Shown here: positions 1 to 6,284 of the stretch, one piece after another
How positions within the stretch are numbered: position 1 is the first letter of the stretch
Layout: each line of letters starts with the position of its first letter
Source: Bacteroidota bacterium
Lineage (GTDB): Bacteria; Bacteroidota; Bacteroidia; Bacteroidales; UBA10428
Length of the DNA: 6,813 nt
Assembly: GCA_024640925.1 (NCBI GenBank)
Contig: JAHEEB010000226.1
Coordinates: 1-6,813, forward strand
Direction: 5' to 3'
Program-made: the position numbers and the translations under genes
The notes under the pieces: generated by a model
Told to the model about the DNA's origin: nothing
Databases searched by the model: none
Seen by the model: only the letters and a program-made list of their open reading frames with translations

Positions 1-1071
1 CCACTAAAATTATTCATAGGAACAATTTTTTTCATTTCAAGTCTTGCCGGATATGCACAAAGTATAGTAATCAGTTCGGGTAGTATAAGCATTAAGGATA
101 GTACCAGTTTGACCCTTTCCGGCACATCTCTTATCAATAACGGCTATTTATCGGCAGACGATTCAACTACACTAATAATTAGAGGATCAGACCAATTGGA
201 ATTAGGTGGCTCATCAGAAATTACTTCCGGAAACCTCAAAGTAATGACCGATCTGAGTCTGAATACCATTCTCCATTTAAATGGCAATATAAGTATGTCT
301 TCCGGAGTGTTTACCCTAAACTACAATATGTTCTTGGGAGGAAAAATTATGGGAGAAACTGAAGAAAACCGAATAACATCAACCGGTTCAACCGAGATAA
401 TAAAGAATGTTACCCTGGTAGCAAACCGGAATGTAAATCCCGGGAATATTGGTATTAAAATAACTCCGGTAGCCAACTATAACCAAATAGAAATCAGACG
501 CGGTCATCAGTCAATTTTAAATGGTTCCTCTTCAAGTATTAACCGGTATTACTCATTTCCTTCTTTCAACGAATTAACTTCAATACAATTCTGTTACTTC
601 GATGCTGAACTAAATGGTTTAACTGAAGGAAACCTTGTAATGTTTGGAGAACAGCAAAGCTTTTGGGTTCCTTTGCAGTTAATAAATTCTGATGTAATAA
701 ATAATTTTTTTACGGTTGCTATCGAACCACCGTTAAGCCGAATATCTCTTTTTGAAGGTGAATCGGCATTCATTGAAATTCCAACAGGCATTTCTCCAAA
801 TTCCGATGGTATAAATGACTTATTTATTTTACCGGATATAGAAAACTTTCCAAATAACCGGTTGGTCATTTTTAACCAGTGGGGCGATATGCTATTCATG
901 GCTTCGCCATACCAGAATGACTGGGGAGGTGAATCGGATTATGGAATCATTAAAACAGATGAAATGATTTTGCCCGATGGAACTTATTTCTTTGTTTTTT
1001 ACCCCGACAGAAGTCAATCACAAAACTTTAAAAGCGGTTCTTTTGAGATTAAAACGAAAGAAAAACCATGA
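1..1071 (+). CDS. Secreted protein with type B T9SS sorting domain (CHU_C / gliding motility-associated C-terminal domain), copy 1, missing only its start codon
   Basis: The reading frame is open from base 1 and its first codons (P-L-K-x-x-I-G) align with codons 2 onward of the paralogue at 4247, so the ATG probably lies just outside the window. The full protein would be about 357 residues. A TTG at 109 also opens this frame, but starting there would discard the signal peptide, which is hydrophobic and ends G-Y-A before Q-S. Residues of about 25-135 are rich in short Ser/Thr/Asn/Gly beta-strand repeats, resembling a small beta-solenoid. A probable beta-sandwich region follows (ITPVANY, INRYYSF, FDAELNGL). 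The last 96 residues are the sorting domain, with SPNSDGINDLF, IFNQWGD, DWGG, LPDGTYFFVF and a final KSGSFEIK. Such domains target proteins through the T9SS to the cell surface. No catalytic motif is visible, so a structural or adhesive role is inferred. The stop overlaps the next gene's ATG (ATGA), suggesting translational coupling. Confidence 0.93.
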   Translation, partial: PLKLFIGTIFFISSLAGYAQSIVISSGSISIKDSTSLTLSGTSLINNGYLSADDSTTLIIRGSDQLELGGSSEITSGNLKVMTDLSLNTILHLNGNISMSSGVFTLNYNMFLGGKIMGETEENRITSTGSTEIIKNVTLVANRNVNPGNIGIKITPVANYNQIEIRRGHQSILNGSSSSINRYYSFPSFNELTSIQFCYFDAELNGLTEGNLVMFGEQQSFWVPLQLINSDVINNFFTVAIEPPLSRISLFEGESAFIEIPTGISPNSDGINDLFILPDIENFPNNRLVIFNQWGDMLFMASPYQNDWGGESDYGIIKTDEMILPDGTYFFVFYPDRSQSQNFKSGSFEIKTKEKP

Positions 1072-1997
1072 ACAGAATTAAAATAAGATTAATTCCTGCA
1101 GCACTTTCACTTGTTATGTTACAAGGCATACACTGTCAGGATCAACCCGATGTTGGTAATTATATGTTTTTCCTGCCCCTTGTAAATCCTGCAGCATCGG
1201 GTAGTTATAACGATTTCTCCGGCGCTGTTTTTGCAAGGAAACAATGGTTCTCAATAGACGGTTCACCATTGCTTTGTGGCGTTCATATTATACAACCTTT
1301 AGGAAACAACTCAATCGGGGCTTCATTAAACCAGGAAAGTATTGGGGTACATTCGAAACAAAAACTATTTGGCTATTATACATATAAAATTAATTTCAGC
1401 AAATCGCATCACCTGGCTTTTGGATTAGGAGGCGGAGGAATTCTTCTAAAAAGTAATTATGACAAAGTAAAAACAACCGATGGTGCTGATAACATGTTTG
1501 CAGGTTCAAAAACAGTAGTACGACCCGATTTTAACTTTGGAATTTTTTATTTTTCAAATAATTATCACCTTGGGGTTTCAATTCCTTCAATGATTCACAA
1601 TACAATTGTAAATAACGATGGTGAACTTGAAGGATACTCATCCCTTGTAGTAAATTATTGGCAATATTATCTTCATGGTGGGTTTGATTTAAAAATAAAT
1701 AAGGAATATACCTTCTCTGCTGCATCTCTCACAAAAGTTGCGCTTAACACACCCGTCGATTTTGATTTAAATGTTCAGCTCCAATATCTCAATTTGTTTG
1801 GTGGAGGAATTTCTTACCGGACAAAAAGCGATGTTATATTTTTCGGTAATGTGAAGATTACCGATATGTTTCGTCTTTGTTACTGTTATCACAGTTACTT
1901 CAATATCAAAGGCCGCTATTTAACTGGTCACGAAGTTATTTTAACTTTTAACAAGCCAAAATTGAAACCAGCAGTTATTCAAACCCCGAGGTTTTAA
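1068..1997 (+). CDS. PorP/SprF-family type IX secretion outer-membrane protein, copy 1
   Basis: This 309-residue protein has the usual length and pattern of the PorP/SprF family, an outer-membrane beta-barrel that works with T9SS cargo. A signal peptide covers about residues 1-23 (hydrophobic core, then IHC before QDQP). Family signatures follow: NPAASG at 40-45, RKQW at 57-60, DGSP at 64-67, then alternating amphipathic strands with Gly-rich turns (GLGGGG). The end has GHE at about 287-289 and a terminal P-R-F. Its ATG overlaps the stop of the CHU_C gene by 4 bases, so the two are almost certainly co-translated. In this family, SprF-like proteins are needed to secrete the neighbouring SprB-like cargo with a type B sorting domain. 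By analogy this is the dedicated partner of the protein encoded at 1-1071. It has a close paralogue at 5329-6267, and aligned without gaps from QDQPD onward I count about 59 differences in 286 residues (roughly 79% identity, counted by eye). Confidence 0.95.
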   Translation: MNRIKIRLIPAALSLVMLQGIHCQDQPDVGNYMFFLPLVNPAASGSYNDFSGAVFARKQWFSIDGSPLLCGVHIIQPLGNNSIGASLNQESIGVHSKQKLFGYYTYKINFSKSHHLAFGLGGGGILLKSNYDKVKTTDGADNMFAGSKTVVRPDFNFGIFYFSNNYHLGVSIPSMIHNTIVNNDGELEGYSSLVVNYWQYYLHGGFDLKINKEYTFSAASLTKVALNTPVDFDLNVQLQYLNLFGGGISYRTKSDVIFFGNVKITDMFRLCYCYHSYFNIKGRYLTGHEVILTFNKPKLKPAVIQTPRF

Positions 1998-2248
1998 TTT
2001 CTATTTAAAGAAAATCTTTTGTTCCTCTGTTAACTTTTAGTCCATAAATTGAGAAATGGCTAATAATGTACCAAAAAATATTTAGTAATATGAATTAGTT
2101 ATTTTAGCTTGAAGTAAATCCAATTCATCAATTTTTCTATATGAATATCTGATAATTATGTTTTAATAAAGTTATCCTGAATATATTTGTGCGATTAAAA
2201 CCAAAACATTTTATTATGCTTAATGAGTGTATCTTAAATTCAACAAAG
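1998..2248 (+). other. Intergenic region between the two transcription units
   Basis: This is the only sizeable non-coding stretch in the window, about 250 very AT-rich bases. It separates the first CHU_C-PorP pair from the S74 fibre gene. No tRNA, riboswitch or strong terminator is visible. A short A/T-only style hairpin (AAAGA-AAA-TCTTT, 2007-2019) sits just after the PorP stop, but it is too weak to call a terminator. A Bacteroidota promoter element lies near the 3' end at 2182-2189, so about 50 bases of untranslated leader would precede the fibre gene. Confidence 0.7.
2182..2189 (+). promoter_or_regulatory. Predicted Bacteroidota-type promoter -7 element (TATATTTG) for the S74-CHU_C-PorP-TPR operon
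   Basis: TATATTTG fits exactly the TAnnTTTG -7 consensus used by the primary sigma factor of Bacteroidota. It sits in the single long intergenic gap, about 60 bases before the preferred ATG at 2249. The expected -33 element (TTTG or TTG about 19 bases upstream) is poor: only a TATGTTTT stretch lies near 2157-2164. Transcription would be expected to begin a few bases downstream, near 2194-2198. The call rests on one motif and its position only. Confidence 0.6.
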
Positions 2249-4213
2249 ATGAGAAGGTTAATTGTTTTTCTTTTTGTAATAACGGTGTTTACCCATCACG
2301 ATATAATAGCTCAGAGCGTTGGCATTTCTGACCAGCCAATAGTCGTTGATAAGAGCGCTGCCCTGGAGATAAGAACGAATTCTAAGGGCTTGTTAATCCC
2401 CCGACTTACTGAATCAGAACGCGATGCAATATCATCTCCTGCGACCGGGTTGTTAATATACCAGACCGATTCAAACGAGGGATTCTTTTACTTCAATGGT
2501 AATGTATGGGTTTCAATTGGGGCAACAGGTTCTGATACGGACATTGATCCGACAAATGAAATTCAAGCCATAAGTATTTCGAACGATACTATTTATTTAA
2601 ATAATGGCGGAGGATATATAAAACTTCCGGAACTGGCAGATAATTCAGTTACTACATCAAAGATACAGGATGCACAGATTACAGCTTCAAAATTAAATTC
2701 GATGGGTGCCAGTACCGATCAGTTTTTATGCTATAATGGCTCCACCTGGGTGCCACAAAGTATCTCGGGGGGGTTAACATATATGGGTACATGGAATGCA
2801 TCTTCTAATACACCTACACTCAGCGATGCAACCGGTCAGAATAGCGAATATTATATAGTAAATACCGCAGGTACACTAAATCTGGGTTCGGGTTCCATAA
2901 CATTTAGTTTGGGCGACTGGGTAATCCATAATGGAACATCGTGGCAAAAAATGAACAATTCAAACGATGTAAATTCGGTTTTTGGCCGTAAGGGTGCTGT
3001 TATTGCTCAAACTGGCGATTACACATGGGCACAGATCAATAAAACCACCTCCAGTATAGGCGACATTGCCGATGTTGGAGTATCTACTGCAACTACCGGA
3101 AATCTGCTGATTGCAAATGGCAGTTCATGGAATAGCACAGCTATAAATGGTGATGTTGCAGTAGATGCATCGGGAAATTTGCAAATTAATTCGAAAGCAA
3201 TACTATATAGCGATCTACGGGATCCTTCTTCAACTGCGGCAAACAGAATATTGCGCTGGAGTGGTACACAATGGGAAGATGCATTGTTAAGCTCCATTGA
3301 AGGGGATGCCAGCACTACCAACGAGATTCAAACACTTGCCTTCACATCTCCAAATCTTACTCTTACCAATGGAGGTTCGGTTGACCTTAGCCCTTTGATA
3401 GATACCATTGCTGATAACCAGAAACTAACCTTGTCTGGTAATGCTCTTTCAATTGAACACGGAAACTCTGTTGATTTAAGTTCTTTCAAAGATAATTTGG
3501 GAAACCACACTGCTACTGCAAATTTACTAACAAATGGTCACTACATTTCATACGACGGATCGAGTGCTGGATTATTTGTAACTAAAGACAACTTTTTGGC
3601 TATAGGAGCAACCGAATCAAAAGCACCTCTTCGTATTAGCACGGCTGAGGATATTCAGGTATATATGGAAAGCACCTCCAATTCACCGACTATGATGTAT
3701 CTTTCAATGGAACCAACTGCTTCTGTTTCATCAGGTTTATATTTTTTGTCCTTTGTTGGAAATGGAACATCGGCAGGAAGTATTGAATATACCGGAACAG
3801 GAGTAAAATATAATGAATCTTCCGATAGACGGTTAAAAGAAAATATTGTACCCACTCATTTTAGCCTTTCCGACTTAATGAAAATTGAAGTGTGTGATTA
3901 TAATTTCAAGAATTCGATAAATCAATGTACTGGTTTTATTGCCCAGGATTTGTATCAAATATATCCTGTTGCCGTAAGTGTAGGAGGTGATGATGCAAAC
4001 AAAAAACCGTGGGCAGTGGATTATAGTAAACTTACACCACTTCTTACCAAGTCTATCCAGGAATTAAACAATAAAGTCGAGAAGCTTGAAACAGAAAATG
4101 AACAATTAAAAACGAAACTTGCTACTCTTGAAGATAACGAGAAACGACTAACTGAACTGGAAGCTCAGGTAAAAGTCCTCATGGAGTCAACAGGACAAGT
4201 TACAATGAAATAA
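2249..4213 (+). CDS. Secreted phage-tail-fibre-like protein with C-terminal self-cleaving peptidase S74 (intramolecular chaperone) domain
   Basis: This is a 654-residue protein starting at ATG 2249. From there the signal peptide is clean: MRR, a hydrophobic core, then I-I-A before Q-S. The frame extends upstream to a GTG at 2189 and an ATG at 2216, but the GTG begins inside the promoter -7 element. Residues of about 35-90 carry the Bacteroidota fibre head pattern (ALEI, KGLLIPRLT, GLLIYQTD, FYFNGNVW). Residues 176-240 resemble a phage tail-fibre module (YMGTWNAS, YYIVNTAG, GDWVIHNG). SVFGRKGAV at 243-251 is another phage-fibre signature. Three related beta repeats (NEIQ or NQKL, then L-x-NGG or GNSVDL) start near 100, 353 and 389. 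The S74 domain begins at Ser525 in SDRRLKENI, with Ser525 and Lys530 matching the catalytic Ser/Lys spacing of five, and continues through GFIAQDL and AVDYSKLTPLL. A coiled coil covers about 599-645. In the family this domain trimerises the fibre, then cleaves itself off. There is no T9SS sorting domain. It is probably a trimeric surface fibre with an unknown target. Confidence 0.93.
   Translation: MRRLIVFLFVITVFTHHDIIAQSVGISDQPIVVDKSAALEIRTNSKGLLIPRLTESERDAISSPATGLLIYQTDSNEGFFYFNGNVWVSIGATGSDTDIDPTNEIQAISISNDTIYLNNGGGYIKLPELADNSVTTSKIQDAQITASKLNSMGASTDQFLCYNGSTWVPQSISGGLTYMGTWNASSNTPTLSDATGQNSEYYIVNTAGTLNLGSGSITFSLGDWVIHNGTSWQKMNNSNDVNSVFGRKGAVIAQTGDYTWAQINKTTSSIGDIADVGVSTATTGNLLIANGSSWNSTAINGDVAVDASGNLQINSKAILYSDLRDPSSTAANRILRWSGTQWEDALLSSIEGDASTTNEIQTLAFTSPNLTLTNGGSVDLSPLIDTIADNQKLTLSGNALSIEHGNSVDLSSFKDNLGNHTATANLLTNGHYISYDGSSAGLFVTKDNFLAIGATESKAPLRISTAEDIQVYMESTSNSPTMMYLSMEPTASVSSGLYFLSFVGNGTSAGSIEYTGTGVKYNESSDRRLKENIVPTHFSLSDLMKIEVCDYNFKNSINQCTGFIAQDLYQIYPVAVSVGGDDANKKPWAVDYSKLTPLLTKSIQELNNKVEKLETENEQLKTKLATLEDNEKRLTELEAQVKVLMESTGQVTMK
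2767..2773 (+). repeat. G7 homopolymer tract inside the S74 fibre gene
   Basis: Seven consecutive G bases encode part of a Ser-Gly-Gly turn (residues of about 173-175) just before the YMGTW fibre module. The surrounding DNA is AT-rich, so the run stands out. Loss of one G creates an immediate TAA (2775-2777). Gain of one G leads to a TAA at 2806-2808. Either slip would truncate the protein to fewer than 190 residues. Whether the tract actually varies in length is not known. Confidence 0.5.
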
Positions 4214-4246
4214 TCAAACGGTTTTTATTATTACAAAAATGAACAA

Positions 4247-5323
4247 ATGCCATTAAAATATATTATAGGAATTTTTATTATCATTATTTGTACTACCGGT
4301 TATTCTCAGAGTCTTGTGATTAATTCGGGTAGTATTAGTATGAAAGATAGCACCTGCCTTACACTTTCAAAAACTTCTCTTATTAATAATGGTTCTTTTG
4401 AAGCGGGCGATTCAACCACAATAATTATTAATGAAGCCGATAGCGGAATGGGATTTAGCGGCTCCTCAGAAATAATTGCCGGGAACATGACTATTGAGTC
4501 CAATTTCAGCCTTAATACCATTCTCGATTTAAAGGGAAATATTACGATGTCTTCCGGGCTTTTTACCCTAAACAACAATATGCTTCTGGGTGGAGAAATA
4601 TTAGGAGAACGAGAAGAAAGCAGAATAACCTCAAACGGATCCGCAGAGATAATCAAGGAAACAACTTTAGAAGCAAATCAAGCGATAAATCCCGGAAATA
4701 TTGGAATAATAGTAACTCCTACTGCTAATTACGGACAAATTGAAATCAGGCGTGGTCATCAGTCTTTTTTAAATGGTTCATCTTTAAGTATTAACCGGTA
4801 TTATTCATTCCCTGCATTTGATGAATCAACTCAGGTTCAATTCACCTATTTAGATGCCGACTTAAATGGATTGAATGAAAAAAGTCTTGTATTAATGGGC
4901 GAACTGCAAAATTCATGGGTCCCCATAACAAATACTAGTGCTGACTTAGTAAATAACTCTTATACAACCACAATAGATCAAGCTGTTACACGTATTTCCC
5001 TTTTCAAAGGAGAATTGGCCGATATTGAAGTGCCAACCGGATTTTCACCGAATTCGGATGGAGTTAACGACCTTTTTGTAATACCAGGAATTGAAAATTT
5101 CACAAATAACAGGCTAATTATTTTTAATCAATGGGGTGATGTCTTATTTACGGCTTCACCATATCGAAATAATTGGGGAGGAGAATCGGAAAGCAAAATC
5201 ATAAAAACAGATGAGATGATATTGCCTGATGGAACTTATTTCTTTGTTTTTTACCCGGATAAATATTATTCTCAAAACTTTAAAAGCGGACCTGTTGAAA
5301 TAAAGACTGAAGAAAAACAATAA
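4247..5323 (+). CDS. Secreted protein with type B T9SS sorting domain (CHU_C / gliding motility-associated C-terminal domain), copy 2
   Basis: This is a 358-residue paralogue of the protein encoded at 1-1071, with at most one residue difference in length. The start ATG gives a good signal peptide (PLKYIIG, an isoleucine-rich core, then G-Y-S before Q-S). The N-terminal half has short Ser/Thr/Asn-rich strands (INNGSFEAGDSTTIII, SGSSEIIAGN, MSSGLFTLNNN) consistent with a small beta-solenoid. It is followed by a probable beta-sandwich (INRYYSF, LDADLNGLNE, SWVPI). The sorting domain spans residues 263-358, with FSPNSDGVNDLF, IFNQWGD, NWGG and LPDGTYFFVF. It is about 78% identical to copy 1 by eye, whereas the preceding stalk is clearly less conserved. 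The gene starts 33 bases after the fibre gene with no obvious promoter between them, and ends 5 bases before the next PorP gene. It is probably a surface-exported structural or adhesive subunit, possibly the attachment point for the fibre (inference). No enzyme motif is visible. Confidence 0.95.
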   Translation: MPLKYIIGIFIIIICTTGYSQSLVINSGSISMKDSTCLTLSKTSLINNGSFEAGDSTTIIINEADSGMGFSGSSEIIAGNMTIESNFSLNTILDLKGNITMSSGLFTLNNNMLLGGEILGEREESRITSNGSAEIIKETTLEANQAINPGNIGIIVTPTANYGQIEIRRGHQSFLNGSSLSINRYYSFPAFDESTQVQFTYLDADLNGLNEKSLVLMGELQNSWVPITNTSADLVNNSYTTTIDQAVTRISLFKGELADIEVPTGFSPNSDGVNDLFVIPGIENFTNNRLIIFNQWGDVLFTASPYRNNWGGESESKIIKTDEMILPDGTYFFVFYPDKYYSQNFKSGPVEIKTEEKQ

Positions 5324-5328
5324 AGGAA

Positions 5329-6267
5329 ATGTACCAGTATTTCAAAAATAAAATAAAACTACTTTCAGCTATTCTATCTATAGTTATTTCTCAAAACATT
5401 CAGTGTCAGGATCAACCAGATATTGGAAATTACATGTTTTTTCTGCCACTTGTTAATCCGGCCGCATCGGGTCAATATTCCGATTTATCAGGTGCCATTT
5501 TTGGAAGGAAACAATGGTTCTCAATAGACGGTTCACCCATGAGATGTGGTTTTCATATTATAAATCCCGTAGGAAATAATTCTTTTGGTGGTTCCTTAAC
5601 CCAGGAAAGTATTGGAATACATTCAAAACAAAAACTGTTTGGTTTCTATACTTATAAAATAAATTTCAGCAGATCAAAGCACATGACTTTTGGGTTAGGA
5701 GGCGGAGGAATATTACTAAAAAGTAACTTTAGCAAAGTAAAAACTACCGATGCTGGCGATAATATGTTTGTGGGATCAAAAACAGTATTGCGCCCCGATT
5801 TTAACTTTGGCATCTTTTATTATTCCGATAATTATCATCTGGGAGTTTCAATCCCTTCAATGATTCGCAATACCATTGTAAATAACAATGGAGAACTGGA
5901 AGGATATTCATCTTTAATGATTGATTATTGGCAGTATTATATTCATGGTGGTTTCGATGTAGAAATAGACAAAGATTATACATTCTCTGCTTCGACTCTT
6001 ACAAAAATTGCCCATAATGCTCCAATCGATATTGATATAAATGCCCAACTCCAATACTTAAATTTGTTTGGTGGAGGGATTTCTTACCGGACAAAAAGCG
6101 AAATTATATTTTTTGGCAATGTGAAGCTTTCAAATGTTTTTAGACTTTGCTATTGTTATCATAGTTACTTCAATATTAATGGTCGTTATTTAACGGGTCA
6201 CGAAATTATTCTTACCTTTAACTCTCAAAAAACAAAACCAGCGGTAATTCAAAACCCGAGGTTCTAA
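5329..6267 (+). CDS. PorP/SprF-family type IX secretion outer-membrane protein, copy 2
   Basis: This 312-residue protein is collinear with the copy at 1068-1997 from QDQPD onward and of identical length there. The two differ mainly in the signal peptide (this copy begins MYQYFKNKIK). The family hallmarks are kept: NPAASG at 43-48, RKQW at 60-63, DGSP, GLGGGG, GHE near 290-292 and the terminal P-R-F. It is predicted to be an outer-membrane beta-barrel acting as partner for the CHU_C cargo encoded immediately upstream. The gap is only 5 bases. The sequence before the ATG (AAAGGAA) is purine-rich, but too close to the start to be an ideal Shine-Dalgarno site. The copy 1 pair instead uses an ATGA overlap, so the junction has changed since duplication. 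The gene is followed 17 bases later by the TPR gene, consistent with one operon. Confidence 0.95.
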   Translation: MYQYFKNKIKLLSAILSIVISQNIQCQDQPDIGNYMFFLPLVNPAASGQYSDLSGAIFGRKQWFSIDGSPMRCGFHIINPVGNNSFGGSLTQESIGIHSKQKLFGFYTYKINFSRSKHMTFGLGGGGILLKSNFSKVKTTDAGDNMFVGSKTVLRPDFNFGIFYYSDNYHLGVSIPSMIRNTIVNNNGELEGYSSLMIDYWQYYIHGGFDVEIDKDYTFSASTLTKIAHNAPIDIDINAQLQYLNLFGGGISYRTKSEIIFFGNVKLSNVFRLCYCYHSYFNINGRYLTGHEIILTFNSQKTKPAVIQNPRF

Positions 6268-6284
6268 TTTTTTGTGTTTCACTT

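Larger units (their letters stand above)
1..1997 (+). repeat. Tandem-duplicated CHU_C + PorP/SprF module, copy 1
   Basis: This two-gene unit matches the unit at 4247-6267 in gene order, protein lengths and sequence along its whole extent. The copies are diverged at most synonymous positions, so the duplication is old, yet a few stretches of about 30-40 bases stay identical or nearly so. The unit may have extended further left, but that flank lies outside the window. Confidence 0.9.
4247..6267 (+). repeat. Tandem-duplicated CHU_C + PorP/SprF module, copy 2
   Basis: This is the second copy of the cargo-partner unit at 1-1997, in the same orientation. It differs in being preceded by the S74 fibre gene and followed by the TPR gene. 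Its internal junction is a 5-base gap rather than a 4-base overlap. The DNA just after the two PorP stops shows only a few matching bases, so the duplicated block appears to end at or near the PorP stop codon. Confidence 0.9.

Noticed and set aside
594..899. Open frames on the minus strand (for example 594-899, 1531-1725, 3019-3321 and 4306-4656)
   Set aside because: They lie wholly inside well-supported + strand genes, have no recognisable domains and read as antisense shadows of conserved coding sequence.
1068..1145. Lipoprotein signal in the PorP proteins (conserved Cys at the end of the signal peptide, IHC and IQC)
   Set aside because: The residues before Cys (GIHC, NIQC) do not fit the lipobox pattern [LVI][AST][GA]C, and the family is a beta-barrel cleaved by signal peptidase I.
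2007..2019. Possible terminator hairpin after the first PorP gene
   Set aside because: The stem is five A/T-rich pairs with a three-base loop and no clean T tract after it, so it is too weak to support.
2223..2237. Four-codon ORF in the leader of the S74 gene
   Set aside because: It is very short and has no ribosome-binding sequence or attenuator-like hairpin around it.
1998..2248. CRISPR, tRNA, riboswitch or IS terminal repeats in the intergenic region
   Set aside because: No regularly spaced direct repeats, cloverleaf-like segments, conserved aptamer or paired inverted ends were seen.
2249..4213. Prophage remnant, on the basis of tail-fibre and S74 homology
   Set aside because: The protein has a bacterial signal peptide and a Bacteroidota-typical N-terminal region, and its neighbours are T9SS genes. 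No phage structural, integrase or lysis genes are visible.
4239..4256. Mini-ORF (ATG AAC AAA TGC CAT TAA) overlapping the start of the second CHU_C gene
   Set aside because: It has five codons, is not shared with the first copy as far as can be seen, and arises readily by chance in AT-rich DNA. A regulatory role cannot be supported.
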